DNA of 64,000 bases from an uncultured Glaciecola sp. (GTDB lineage Bacteria; Pseudomonadota; Gammaproteobacteria; Enterobacterales; Alteromonadaceae), in NCBI GenBank assembly GCA_947496235.1, contig CANMCE010000015.1, positions 31,772 to 95,771 of the forward strand, written 5' to 3'. The position numbers and the translations under genes are program-made. Positions within the stretch are counted from its first letter, which is position 1; each line of letters starts with the position of its first letter. The notes under the pieces were generated by a model. The model searched no databases. It worked only from the letters and a program-made list of their open reading frames with translations, and was not told the DNA's origin. This document shows positions 36,807-45,715 of the stretch, piece by piece.

Positions 36807-37331
36807 TTAATAATCCAATACTTCTACAGTTTGTGAATGATTGGTGTAAACACAGATACTACCAGCAATGGTGAGCGCCTTAGTCGCAATGTCTTTTGCA
36901 CTTAACTGGGTGTTTTCCAATAAGCCAGTGGCTGCAGCTTGGGCGTAGGGACCGCCAGAACCAATGGCAATTAAATCATGTTCAGGTTGAATTACGTCAC
37001 CGTTCCCAGTAATGATCAAAGATGCGGAGTGATCAGCTACCGCCAGTAATGCTTCTAGACGCCTTAACGCACGATCTGTTCGCCAGTCTTTGGCAAGCTC
37101 AACAGCAGCTTTGGTCAAATGTCCCTGATGCATTTCAAGCTTAGATTCAAAGCGCTCGAATAACGTAAATGCATCTGCGGTTCCACCAGCAAAACCTGCT
37201 AGTACTTTGTCATGATATAAACGTCTAACTTTGCGTGCATTTCCTTTCATCACAGTGTTACCAAGTGATACTTGACCATCACCAGCTACCACTACTTGAT
37301 TATCTCGGCGCACAGAGACTATTGTTGTCAT
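36807..37331 (-). CDS. hslV: ATP-dependent protease peptidase subunit HslV
   Basis: The 174-residue N-terminal-nucleophile hydrolase is related to the proteasome beta subunit. After Met removal the protein starts [19 protein letters not shown], with Thr2 as the nucleophile. [16 protein letters not shown] and [19 protein letters not shown] follow. It forms two stacked hexameric rings capped by HslU and degrades misfolded proteins. The length equals the family norm. It is preceded by ftsN on the same strand with a gap of about 105 bases that may hold a heat-shock promoter, which I could not identify with certainty. Confidence 0.98.
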   Translation of the reverse strand: MTTIVSVRRDNQVVVAGDGQVSLGNTVMKGNARKVRRLYHDKVLAGFAGGTADAFTLFERFESKLEMHQGHLTKAAVELAKDWRTDRALRRLEALLAVADHSASLIITGNGDVIQPEHDLIAIGSGGPYAQAAATGLLENTQLSAKDIATKALTIAGSICVYTNHSQTVEVLDY

Positions 37332-37436
37332 TTAAAAACTCCTCACAAAGGTCGCTCTAGTTAAAATTGCGACTCCAATGAGAATGTAAGTGGGGTATAA
37401 AGCGAATTTTTCAAGCGGGTTGCGCAAACTTAAATG

Positions 37437-38012
37437 TTACCAAATTTTGCAACCCACTATTTTGTTTCGGCGTAATTCGTGTCGATGTTTTTCTGCTAGA
37501 CGCTTTTTATCGTAAGGGCCCAAGACAACGCGGTACCATCGACCATTGCTACCATTACTTTCAATCACCTCGGCTTCAAGATTTACTAATGCAATCCGAG
37601 CTCGAAGTTCTTCTGCTTGATCGTTTACCCTAAATGAACCGCACTGCATGATGTAGAGTTTATCCGAGTCTGGAATTTCCTCTACGTCCACCTCGACTGA
37701 ATATTCAGGTAATGCGTCAATAAATGCCCATTCTTCTTCGTGAAGAATAGGTAAAGGATCTTTCGGACCTTCGACAAAACGCGGTTGTTCAGCCGGCATT
37801 TCAGTTTCAGCTGATACAGGTTGTGAACTCTCGGGGGGAGTTATCGTTTCTTTTTGTAACGAATAAAGCGCAAACACAAAACCGCACACAAGTGAAAGGG
37901 CAATCATCATCCGAAACCAAGGTGTTCCGGACGTATTGGATGTTGTCTTTTTCTTTGTTTTTTTAGGTTTTCGTTTAGGCTGTCCTCGCTTTACATAATC
38001 TTGTGGCGCCAT
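37437..38012 (-). CDS. ftsN: Cell division protein FtsN-like SPOR-domain protein
   Basis: The 191-residue bitopic membrane protein starts MAPQDYVKRGQPKRKPKK, the short basic cytoplasmic tail typical of FtsN (which binds FtsA). A transmembrane helix follows at about 34-50, then a Pro/Glu-rich linker, and a C-terminal SPOR domain (about 117-191: LYIMQCGSFRVNDQAEELRARI to the end) that binds denuded septal glycan. It is shorter than E. coli FtsN (319). The order priA-ftsN-hslV-hslU is conserved in gammaproteobacteria and supports the call. Confidence 0.88.
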   Translation of the reverse strand: MAPQDYVKRGQPKRKPKKTKKKTTSNTSGTPWFRMMIALSLVCGFVFALYSLQKETITPPESSQPVSAETEMPAEQPRFVEGPKDPLPILHEEEWAFIDALPEYSVEVDVEEIPDSDKLYIMQCGSFRVNDQAEELRARIALVNLEAEVIESNGSNGRWYRVVLGPYDKKRLAEKHRHELRRNKIVGCKIW

Positions 38013-38137
38013 AGCGGTAAATTACCATTCCAAATTTAATTTGTTTTTTTATTATGAAGACATTCTAAAAAATTTTAGCGCGGGTTGCTTACTATTTTTT
38101 CGATATTTTGATGTGGAATAAAAATATGCTGAAATCC

Positions 38138-40324
38138 CTAGCTAAAATCTTGGGGTTGCATATCAAGGTGCCAACGTATTCGGCTACTTAATTTATGCCC
38201 TTGTAATTCGCGCATAACCTGTTGCATGCAAGATAAAATATATTGACGAGACTGACTTTGCACAACCACTTGAAAACGAAATCGTCCTTGTTTTTTTTCT
38301 ATCAGACAAGGCAATGGACCTATTATTTTTGCTTGTTTAAATTGTCCCAACATCGCAACCGCATAATCTAAAAACGTAAGCACTTTTTCCTGATCAAGGT
38401 GTTCCGCTCTTAATAACACCTGAAAGCTGAAAGGAGGTAAGTTTGCACTTTTTCGTTCCTGCAACATAGTACGAGCAAAATCACCGTATCCGTTTTGTAC
38501 CATATCTTGTAACAATGGATGCTGAGGTTGATGAGTTTGCAACCAAACTTCTCCTGGTTTATTTGCACGACCAGCACGTCCGCTGAGTTGAGTTATGAGT
38601 TGCCCCATTTTTTCAGGGGCTCTAAAATCAGCACTAAACAGCAAAGTATCTATATTGACCACTATTGCCAAGGTGACATTTGGGAAGTGATGCCCCTTAG
38701 ATAAAATTTGTGTTCCAATTAAAATTTGATGTTTATTTTTATTAATCTTGTCTAGCATTTCAGCGAGACGTTGCTTACTGCGCGTAGAGTCACTGTCGAT
38801 ACGAACACAAGAATACTCTGGAAACCGTTGAGTTAAAAATGCTTCAAGTTGTTCCGTTCCTAGCCCATCTGTAGACAGATCTGAACTTCCACAACTGGCA
38901 CATTTATATCGCATAGCCTTGTGTTCACCACAACGATGACACTGCAGGTTATTCGCGGTTCTATGCACGGTATACGGATAATCACATCCGGCGCAGGTTA
39001 CAACATGCCCACAATGATGGCAAAGCAACGAAGGCGCGAATCCTCTTCTATTTACAAATAAAAGTACTTGATTGCCTTGCGCTAACTGAGTCTCAATTTT
39101 ATTTATCAATCCTTCCGCTAGACCGGCCTGCAATGATACGCCACTGATATTCAGTAAATGTTGCGTCGGCATGCTTGCGTGGCCTGCTCGTTGATGTAGA
39201 TGAAGATGCCTGTATTTTTTACTCAGGGCATTTTGCAAGGATTCTAACGAAGGGGTAGCACTGCCCATAATAAGCGGAATGTTCGAAATTTTTGCTCTAT
39301 ATACCGCCAGATCTCTGGCGTGATATCGCAAACCATCTTGTTGTTTAAATGACTCATCATGTTCTTCATCCACTATTATCATTGCTAGACGATGCATGGG
39401 TAATAACACACTGGATCTTGTACCTATAACAATTCCAACATCTCCACGCCTAGCTTGATGCCAAACGGAGAGTCGCTGAACATCTGTTAATCCAGAATGA
39501 ATGCTCGCCACAACCGGCCCAAACCTTTTCTCAAATCGCGCAACTGTTTGGGGTGTTAAACCGATTTCAGGCACCAATATAAGCACTTGGCCACCGTGTA
39601 ATATGACTTCCTCAATCACTTGAAGATACACTTCTGTTTTACCGCTGCCTGTTACACCTTCCAGTAAAAAGCAATTAAATCCAGAGGATTCATTGATACT
39701 GCTAATAGCCAAAGATTGCTCCACATTGGCGTGATGTTTTTTATCAAGAAGAATCTTCTGTTGCCAATTTATTCTTGCTGCTTCTTTTTGCCAAGCGGTG
39801 ATCAAATGCTTTTCTTTTAGGTTTTTAATCACTGCGTCGGAAAAACTCGCTTTTATTTGGGCCAGAGGCAGCGCGGACTGTTGTAGCAGAGTAAAAAGCT
39901 TGGCCTGCTTTGGCGAAGCAGATAATTTATCGATCTCTGCCTGCTCTGCATTTTCCGCCGATAACATTTCCTGTTGATATTCAGTCAACTCAACATTCTT
40001 TCTTAACCGCACAGGTAAAATACTGTTGAGCACTTCACCTATCGGATGCAAATAATAATCTGATAACCACTTAGCTAGCTGCATTTGATGAGCATCAACG
40101 CTTGGGACCCTATCGAGCACTTTCTTTAAATATTTATATTTTTCATTATCAGCTTCCTCAACAGTCCTTGGTGACTCAAGGCAAACCCCAACCAAGGTCT
40201 TGCTACCGAAGGGGACAAGCACTCTAACACCTGAAGACAAAGGCGTATCTTCAGGTAGCGTTGGCACCATGTAATCAAATGGTTTTGCTAAGGGAACAGG
40301 AACGGCTACAGAAACTAATTTCAC
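38138..40324 (-). CDS. priA: Primosomal protein N' (replication restart helicase PriA)
   Basis: The 728-residue superfamily 2 helicase restarts stalled replication forks. It shows the N-terminal 3'-DNA-binding domain, Walker A GVTGSGKTEVYL, the DEEHDESFKQQ box, and the zinc-binding cysteine array between the helicase lobes (CHHCGHVVTCAGCDYPY and CHRCGEHKAMRYKCASCG, i.e. eight cysteines in CxxC pairs). The late GTQILSKGHHFPNVT and QLSGRAGRANKPG are motifs V and VI. Length matches the E. coli protein (732). It is divergent from rpmE. Confidence 0.98.
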   Translation of the reverse strand: MKLVSVAVPVPLAKPFDYMVPTLPEDTPLSSGVRVLVPFGSKTLVGVCLESPRTVEEADNEKYKYLKKVLDRVPSVDAHQMQLAKWLSDYYLHPIGEVLNSILPVRLRKNVELTEYQQEMLSAENAEQAEIDKLSASPKQAKLFTLLQQSALPLAQIKASFSDAVIKNLKEKHLITAWQKEAARINWQQKILLDKKHHANVEQSLAISSINESSGFNCFLLEGVTGSGKTEVYLQVIEEVILHGGQVLILVPEIGLTPQTVARFEKRFGPVVASIHSGLTDVQRLSVWHQARRGDVGIVIGTRSSVLLPMHRLAMIIVDEEHDESFKQQDGLRYHARDLAVYRAKISNIPLIMGSATPSLESLQNALSKKYRHLHLHQRAGHASMPTQHLLNISGVSLQAGLAEGLINKIETQLAQGNQVLLFVNRRGFAPSLLCHHCGHVVTCAGCDYPYTVHRTANNLQCHRCGEHKAMRYKCASCGSSDLSTDGLGTEQLEAFLTQRFPEYSCVRIDSDSTRSKQRLAEMLDKINKNKHQILIGTQILSKGHHFPNVTLAIVVNIDTLLFSADFRAPEKMGQLITQLSGRAGRANKPGEVWLQTHQPQHPLLQDMVQNGYGDFARTMLQERKSANLPPFSFQVLLRAEHLDQEKVLTFLDYAVAMLGQFKQAKIIGPLPCLIEKKQGRFRFQVVVQSQSRQYILSCMQQVMRELQGHKLSSRIRWHLDMQPQDFS

Positions 40325-40564
40325 ATGGATATTTACTAGAAAGTCATTATAAGAATAGTAACAGTTTGCATGCTTTTACTCTACTGACCGTTTTATCGGT
40401 TTATCTGCATTGCAACAAAAAGCTTGCTGAGTGCGGTATATTCATATAAACTTCGCGCTCCAAAATTACCGGCAACTGTTTGTAACGGTCGCCATATTAA
40501 ATAATAACGTCTGGTGTTTAGCTTCGGGCTTTATAGCGAGACGGCCTAGAATTAAGGTATTCCA

Positions 40565-40777
40565 ATGAAACAAGGTATTCATCCTGAATATAGCGAAATA
40601 ACAGCATCTTGCTCTTGTGGTAACGTGATGAAAATTCGCTCTACTGTAAAAAAAGATTTGAACCTGGACGTATGTTCTGAGTGTCATCCTTTCTATACTG
40701 GTAAGCAACGTAACGTTGATACTGGTGGTCGAGTTGATCGCTTTAAGAAACGTTTTGGTGTTTTGGGTAAAAAATAA
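40565..40777 (+). CDS. rpmE: 50S ribosomal protein L31 (zinc-binding form)
   Basis: The 70-residue protein has the four conserved cysteines of the C+ form (SCSCGN and [10 protein letters not shown]), so it binds zinc. [11 protein letters not shown] is the usual C-terminal tail. L31 bridges the ribosomal subunits. It has its own promoter region (about 240 bases from priA) and a strong terminator. An AAGG box lies 8 bases before the ATG. Confidence 0.98.
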   Translation: MKQGIHPEYSEITASCSCGNVMKIRSTVKKDLNLDVCSECHPFYTGKQRNVDTGGRVDRFKKRFGVLGKK

Positions 40778-40793
40778 GCCCAAATTTCTTTTG

Positions 40794-40825
40794 AAAACGC
40801 CCTCAAATAAGAGGGCGTTTTTTTT
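40794..40825 (+). terminator. Terminator after rpmE
   Basis: A perfect 9-bp GC-rich stem (AACGCCCTC with GAGGGCGTT, loop AAATAA) is followed by eight T residues. Confidence 0.92.
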
Positions 40826-40950
40826 CTCTTTTTTCGTTATCTATCTTTTCACAAATTCTATTTTTACCTGTCACATTCTAATAGCTTAACTATACTTAAA
40901 CTGAAGTGTATAAAAGTAACTTCCATAAAATGCAAAAAGGTGGCTAATTT

Positions 40951-42195
40951 ATGGGACTGAAATTAAATCAATTGTTATTTGCGTATGAAAACCTTACGTC
41001 CAACGACGTTTCAGACACAATTAACGCAAATAAATTGATTCAACAAATACTCAAGGCAACACGTGTTCAATTTAATATGGAAGTGGCCTTCGTATCTCGA
41101 TTTATCGACAATGCTCGGGTTTTTCAATACGTTGATTCAGGCAACAATGTTGATATTATTTCTATTGGCGATAGTGACCCACTCGAAGAATCTTATTGCT
41201 ACCTAGTAGCCAAAGGAATTACGCCGGAACTGTTAACTGATGCGCAGAAGGAACCTAGTGTAGCCCATTTGGCCGCTACCAAGGCAGTTCCCGTGGGCGC
41301 TCATATGAGCGTTCCCATTATATTGCCAGACGGAAATTGTTTTGGCACATTTTGCGTTTTCAGCCGTTCAGCAGATGAATCGTTGGGAAAAATTGACCTT
41401 GAAAGCTTTCGATTGATTTCTCAAATCGTGACTAACCTTTTATCTGATATTGCACAAACACAACTCCAATTTGATGAAATTAGAACAAAAGTGGCTTACA
41501 TCATCACTGAGAATAAGACCAGTTTAGCATTCCAACCTATAGTCAACATTAATTCGCCCGACACCACTATAGTAGGGTTTGAAGCCTTATGTCGTATTGA
41601 TGGGGTGAATTGGCATCCTAATGAATTATTTGATAAAGCAATATTAGTTGGCTTATCTATAGAACTAAATCAAAAGATAGTAAATGCCGCTTTTAGCTAC
41701 TTAGATCAGCTTAAACAACACCAGTATATTGCGATAAATTTAACCCCTGATTTTATTATCTCAGATGAATTTTTAGACCTATTTAAAAACAGAGATTTAC
41801 ATCAAGTTGTTATTGAAATTACAGAACACATAGCAGTGAGCAACTATCCCAAGATGATGGAGCATTTAAGGGTTGTTAAAACCTCTGGGGCTCGTATTGC
41901 AATTGATGACGTTGGTGCAGGCTATTCTAGCTTCCGACATATATTGCAACTTCATCCAGATATCATAAAGATAGACCGTAGCCTAATTGAGATCATTGAC
42001 CAAGACATAGAAAAACAACGTTTACTAAAAGCTATTTTATTATTTGCCAATCAAATGGAATATAAGGTGGTTGCTGAAGGTGTAGAAACCAAAGCAGAAC
42101 TGAGAACGTTGCACCAAAGTGGCGTGAATTTAGTGCAGGGATTTTATTTCGCCAAACCCCAAATATTGTCAAATCTTGACCATTTTGAATTTTAG
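40951..42195 (+). CDS. GAF-EAL protein, probable cyclic-di-GMP phosphodiesterase
   Basis: The 414-residue protein has an N-terminal GAF-type sensory domain (about residues 20-165, with a GAHMSVPIILPDGNCFGTFC core) and a C-terminal EAL domain (about 180-410). The EAL motif is intact (GFEALCRI), as are INLTP, VIEITEH, IDDVGAGYSSF, IIKIDRSLI, VVAEGVETKAEL and VQGFYFAKP, so metal and general-base residues appear present. It should hydrolyse c-di-GMP to pGpG in the cytoplasm. The DDFGTG loop is DDVGAG, a mild variation. The GAF ligand is unknown. It is a stand-alone gene. Confidence 0.9.
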   Translation: MGLKLNQLLFAYENLTSNDVSDTINANKLIQQILKATRVQFNMEVAFVSRFIDNARVFQYVDSGNNVDIISIGDSDPLEESYCYLVAKGITPELLTDAQKEPSVAHLAATKAVPVGAHMSVPIILPDGNCFGTFCVFSRSADESLGKIDLESFRLISQIVTNLLSDIAQTQLQFDEIRTKVAYIITENKTSLAFQPIVNINSPDTTIVGFEALCRIDGVNWHPNELFDKAILVGLSIELNQKIVNAAFSYLDQLKQHQYIAINLTPDFIISDEFLDLFKNRDLHQVVIEITEHIAVSNYPKMMEHLRVVKTSGARIAIDDVGAGYSSFRHILQLHPDIIKIDRSLIEIIDQDIEKQRLLKAILLFANQMEYKVVAEGVETKAELRTLHQSGVNLVQGFYFAKPQILSNLDHFEF

Positions 42196-42433
42196 CGAGC
42201 TGACTAAAGAGCGGAAAAATACAACAACCCAACATTCATTAGATGATTGAAATCTATATTTATCATTTTCAATATTAATGTAGGCTGCGCATTTTTAATA
42301 AAATCATAGTGTTAGCTATATTTAATTCTTCTAAGCCTTTGCTAGCAAAGAGATTTCATCCTGCTCTAGTTATGGTATCTTAAGCTTGTATAAACAAAGT
42401 ATTAACAAAATATAACACGTAAGGCTTTTTCTA

Positions 42434-43678
42434 ATGTCAGACTTTCGCCAGCAAGCCCTTGATTATCATGCCCAGCCAACGCCGGGAAAAATCAGTGTTG
42501 AAATCACTAAACCAGCCGCCAACGTTAAAGATTTAGCATTGGCATATAGTCCTGGTGTTGCAGAGCCAGTAAAAGAAATAGCAGCCGACCCAAATGAAGC
42601 TTATCGTTATACCGCCAAAGGCAATCTGGTCGCTGTTATTTCTAATGGTACTGCAATTTTAGGCTTGGGAAATCTAGGACCACTGGCATCAAAACCTGTT
42701 ATGGAAGGTAAAGCCTTATTATTTAAACGCTTTGCCGGAATAGACTCTATCGACATTGAAGTAAAGCACCGCACTACAGAGGAATTTATCAATACTGTCG
42801 CCAATATTGCAGACACCTTTGGTGGGATAAATTTAGAAGATATTAAAGCGCCTGAATGTTTTGAAATTGAAAAAGAATTAATCAAGCGCTGTAAAATTCC
42901 CGTTTTCCATGATGACCAACATGGAACAGCCATTGTAACAGCCGCTGGCATGCTCAATGCGTTGGAAATTCAAGGCAAAAACATTGAAGATGTGCGTATT
43001 GTTTGTATGGGAGCCGGGGCCGCTGCCGTCGCTTGTATGGAATTATTGATAAAGTGTGGTGCGCAACGAGAAAAAATTTATATGCTTGATCGTCAAGGTG
43101 TGATTCATACCCGCCGCAGTGATCTTACAGAGCATAAAATGTTGTTTGCTAACAATACTGACAAAAGAACCCTTGAAGACGTGATGACGGGCGCTGACGT
43201 GTTTGTAGGTGTATCAGGTCCAGATCTTCTTCCTCCTGAAGTTTTAGCCTTGATGGGCGAGAATCCTGTGGTGTTTGCTTGTTCAAACCCAGATCCTGAA
43301 ATTAAACCTGAATTAGCCCATGAAGTGAGAAAAGATCTCATTATGGCAACAGGACGTTCAGATTATCCCAACCAAGTAAATAATGTCCTCTGTTTTCCCT
43401 TTATATTCAGAGGAGCCTTAGATGTTCGGGCAACACAAATTAATGATGAAATGAAAGTGGCTGCTGTAGAAGCATTGCGTAGCGTGTCGAAAGAGCCGGT
43501 TCCTGAAGAAGTATTAACCGCTTCCAACTCAGACAAACTAGAATTTGGTCGTGATTATATTATTCCTAAACCTATGGATCCTAGATTATGTGAACGCATA
43601 GCGGGTGCTGTTGCTAAAGCAGCTATTGCGTCTGGCGTGGCTCAAGTAGAAACCCTGCCTAGTCAATATTCACGTTAG
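42434..43678 (+). CDS. NAD(P)-dependent malic enzyme, short form
   Basis: The 414-residue enzyme decarboxylates malate to pyruvate. It shows LALAYSPGVAEPVKEIA, GLGNLGPLASKPVMEGKA, IKAPECFEIE, VFHDDQHGTAIV (metal site), the NAD(P)-binding GAGAAAVACMELL, and GRSDYPNQVNNVLCFPF. It corresponds to the malic domain of MaeB but lacks the C-terminal phosphotransacetylase-like domain (E. coli MaeB is about 760 residues); the short form is common in bacteria. Cofactor preference is not certain from sequence. The last 20 bases overlap the convergent di-haem gene. An AAGG box is 11 bases upstream of the ATG. Confidence 0.93.
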   Translation: MSDFRQQALDYHAQPTPGKISVEITKPAANVKDLALAYSPGVAEPVKEIAADPNEAYRYTAKGNLVAVISNGTAILGLGNLGPLASKPVMEGKALLFKRFAGIDSIDIEVKHRTTEEFINTVANIADTFGGINLEDIKAPECFEIEKELIKRCKIPVFHDDQHGTAIVTAAGMLNALEIQGKNIEDVRIVCMGAGAAAVACMELLIKCGAQREKIYMLDRQGVIHTRRSDLTEHKMLFANNTDKRTLEDVMTGADVFVGVSGPDLLPPEVLALMGENPVVFACSNPDPEIKPELAHEVRKDLIMATGRSDYPNQVNNVLCFPFIFRGALDVRATQINDEMKVAAVEALRSVSKEPVPEEVLTASNSDKLEFGRDYIIPKPMDPRLCERIAGAVAKAAIASGVAQVETLPSQYSR

Positions 43679-44765
43679 GTTTAGGGCTTGGAGGCTGATG
43701 TTGAGGGTTATGGATAAATTTTTCATCCGTTAAGCCTTTTAAGAAATTTATCAGATCCTGTTTTTCCGATTCTTGTAATATAAAGCCCTTTATAAAAGGG
43801 CTTTTTAATGGATTATTCACCCCTGCGCCTCTGCCACCAGCCGCATAAAAATCAATAACTTGCTCCAATGTTTGAATGCTGCCATCGTGCATATATGGGC
43901 CGGTCAACTCAATATTACGTAACGTGGGAGCTCTGAATTTTCCCATATCTTCAGAGTTTAATGTAATGTCAATCAATCCTCTGTCGTCAGCAGGGTATGC
44001 ACCTTTATTATCTTCATTATAGAGGCCTGTATTATGGAATGGCTGTAGATTCAACGATTGAAATTCATGGACGCTAGATTGGGTGAAATTAAAGCCTCCA
44101 TGACAATGAAAACACTCGGTTTTTTCAGAAAAAAATAGCTCCATGCCTCTGATTTGGCTTCCGGTTAAGGCATCGTCTTGTTGTCGGTAAGCGTAATTAT
44201 CAAAGGGCGAATTGAAGGATACTAAACTTCTCACGTATGACGCTAGCGCCTTTACCACCATTTCCATGTTGAGTGTATCCACTTGGAATGCTTGTTCAAC
44301 TAGATATTTGTAATCCTCGGTATTGAATCTAGCCAAAATCAAATTTTCATTACCTGTAACGCCCATTTCAACGGGTGTTTCATTAAAAAGCGGTATCAAC
44401 AATTGTTGTTCTATGTGCTTAAGCCCATTATGAGCCCAAGTAAAGCTTCCGTTGTAACCAACGTTTATAAGTGCTAATGCATTGCGATTTAACGACTCGC
44501 CCGTTGCCCCAATGGATACAGTATTGGGGTCGCTAAACGCTTTTTCGGGGACATGGCAACTAGCACAAGACATTGTGTTATTAATGGATAGTGCTGGTTC
44601 GAAAAAAAGCGCTCTTCCTAGAGCAACTTTCTCTTTTGTCATTGGATTATCTTCAGGTGCTTGCGGCTGCGGGAATTCATCTGGCAAGTCATACTCGTGA
44701 GGAGTTGAAGATTGCTCACAACCCAATAGCGATAACACTAGAATAAGCGTGGCTATTCTTTCCAT
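43659..44765 (-). CDS. MbnH-like di-haem cytochrome c peroxidase family lipoprotein
   Basis: The protein of about 368 residues has a lipobox (LLGC near residue 16) and two haem c sites, CASCH in MSCASCHVPEKAF and CFHCHGG. It also has KFRAPTLRNIELTGPYMHDGS and FYAAGGRG, which are typical of the MauG/CcpA di-haem family. It sits directly after an MbnP-like gene with a 13-base overlap. In methanobactin operons MbnH is a di-haem enzyme reported to oxidise a tryptophan of MbnP to kynurenine, making a copper site. The same pairing (the metallo-mystery pair) occurs without methanobactin genes in many bacteria. I start at 44765, where the lipoprotein signal begins, rather than at 44810. Confidence 0.85.
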   Translation of the reverse strand: MERIATLILVLSLLGCEQSSTPHEYDLPDEFPQPQAPEDNPMTKEKVALGRALFFEPALSINNTMSCASCHVPEKAFSDPNTVSIGATGESLNRNALALINVGYNGSFTWAHNGLKHIEQQLLIPLFNETPVEMGVTGNENLILARFNTEDYKYLVEQAFQVDTLNMEMVVKALASYVRSLVSFNSPFDNYAYRQQDDALTGSQIRGMELFFSEKTECFHCHGGFNFTQSSVHEFQSLNLQPFHNTGLYNEDNKGAYPADDRGLIDITLNSEDMGKFRAPTLRNIELTGPYMHDGSIQTLEQVIDFYAAGGRGAGVNNPLKSPFIKGFILQESEKQDLINFLKGLTDEKFIHNPQHQPPSPKPNVNID

Positions 44766-45520
44766 CTGAATACTCTGCCTGAAGACAAATTCTTTATAAC
44801 TTCGCCACACACTTGAGTTTGATCATGGTTAAACATGCAACTATCCCCATTTATCACTTCAATCTCATCTAATAAGGCAGCTATATCTAAGGTAATTATT
44901 GGTTTGTTAGAAGTTAGGTCGGCTGCAATTTTTATTCGATTGGGCACTTTACATTCTTCTTGGGGTGCTCTTACAGATGACTGACTTACACATCCTAAAC
45001 TGCCTAAATGAAACAACCAACTGCTGTCGTCGCTTGTCATATCTATACGCATAAATTTATAACCCATGCGCCACGACCAGAACATACTACTGTCGTTTAG
45101 TGGAGAAGCCTGGGTAAGTGGGTTCAGGTGATTTTGAGTAAATGGCACTGATAATGAAAATTCAATACTATGCAAATCCTGCATTTCTCCATCGAAAGTA
45201 AATTTTAAACTTTGATTTGATGGAATTGAGTCGTCGCAAGATGTATCAAATTTAATAAGAGCAACATTTTCGTTTTGCCACGGCGATTCATCAAATATCG
45301 GCACTATTTCTTTATTATCAAATGTATAAAATTTCAAATCGGATACAAAGAACGAGAGGTTTTCTATTGTCCAAATGTCTTGCTGATGGGTAAAACTAGC
45401 CTCACATGAAATTGGTGTAGCACCGTTATAAAGCGCAAACTCTAATGCTTGCCGTTTAGCAATGTCCGAGTCGCTACATCCGAGTAACATCATGATTAAG
45501 CATAAAGGGAGCAGTCGCAT
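44753..45520 (-). CDS. MbnP-like copper-binding lipoprotein (metallo-mystery pair four-Cys protein)
   Basis: The protein has a signal with lipobox LLGC and several periplasmic cysteines (ISCEASF, DTSCDDS, LGCVSQ, EECKVP, DSCMFN, QVCGEV). The segments ENLSFFVSDLKFY and FWSWRMGYKFMRIDM match the MbnP family, in which conserved tryptophans and a GYKF motif surround the metal site. The frame is open to 45589. I chose the ATG at 45520 because the signal peptide starts there, but neither start has a strong ribosome binding site. The 13-base overlap with the di-haem gene shows coupling. No methanobactin precursor or MbnB/MbnC gene is visible, so the pair probably serves general copper handling. Confidence 0.8.
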   Translation of the reverse strand: MRLLPLCLIMMLLGCSDSDIAKRQALEFALYNGATPISCEASFTHQQDIWTIENLSFFVSDLKFYTFDNKEIVPIFDESPWQNENVALIKFDTSCDDSIPSNQSLKFTFDGEMQDLHSIEFSLSVPFTQNHLNPLTQASPLNDSSMFWSWRMGYKFMRIDMTSDDSSWLFHLGSLGCVSQSSVRAPQEECKVPNRIKIAADLTSNKPIITLDIAALLDEIEVINGDSCMFNHDQTQVCGEVIKNLSSGRVFRWKE

Positions 45521-45715
45521 AAACCCAAAAAGTATTTTAACGTTAGTTTGTTTTGACTGTAGATTACGCGATCTTCTATGAAAATCCATAGTTCAGTTTA
45601 CATCTGCATTTTTAATATTGTATTATAATTTTGTTAACTAAGTGTTTTATCTAATCAATTAAATTATCACTAATTTTGTCATCGTCGATGTAACAAACTA
45701 TCTAAGGAAAGCTGA

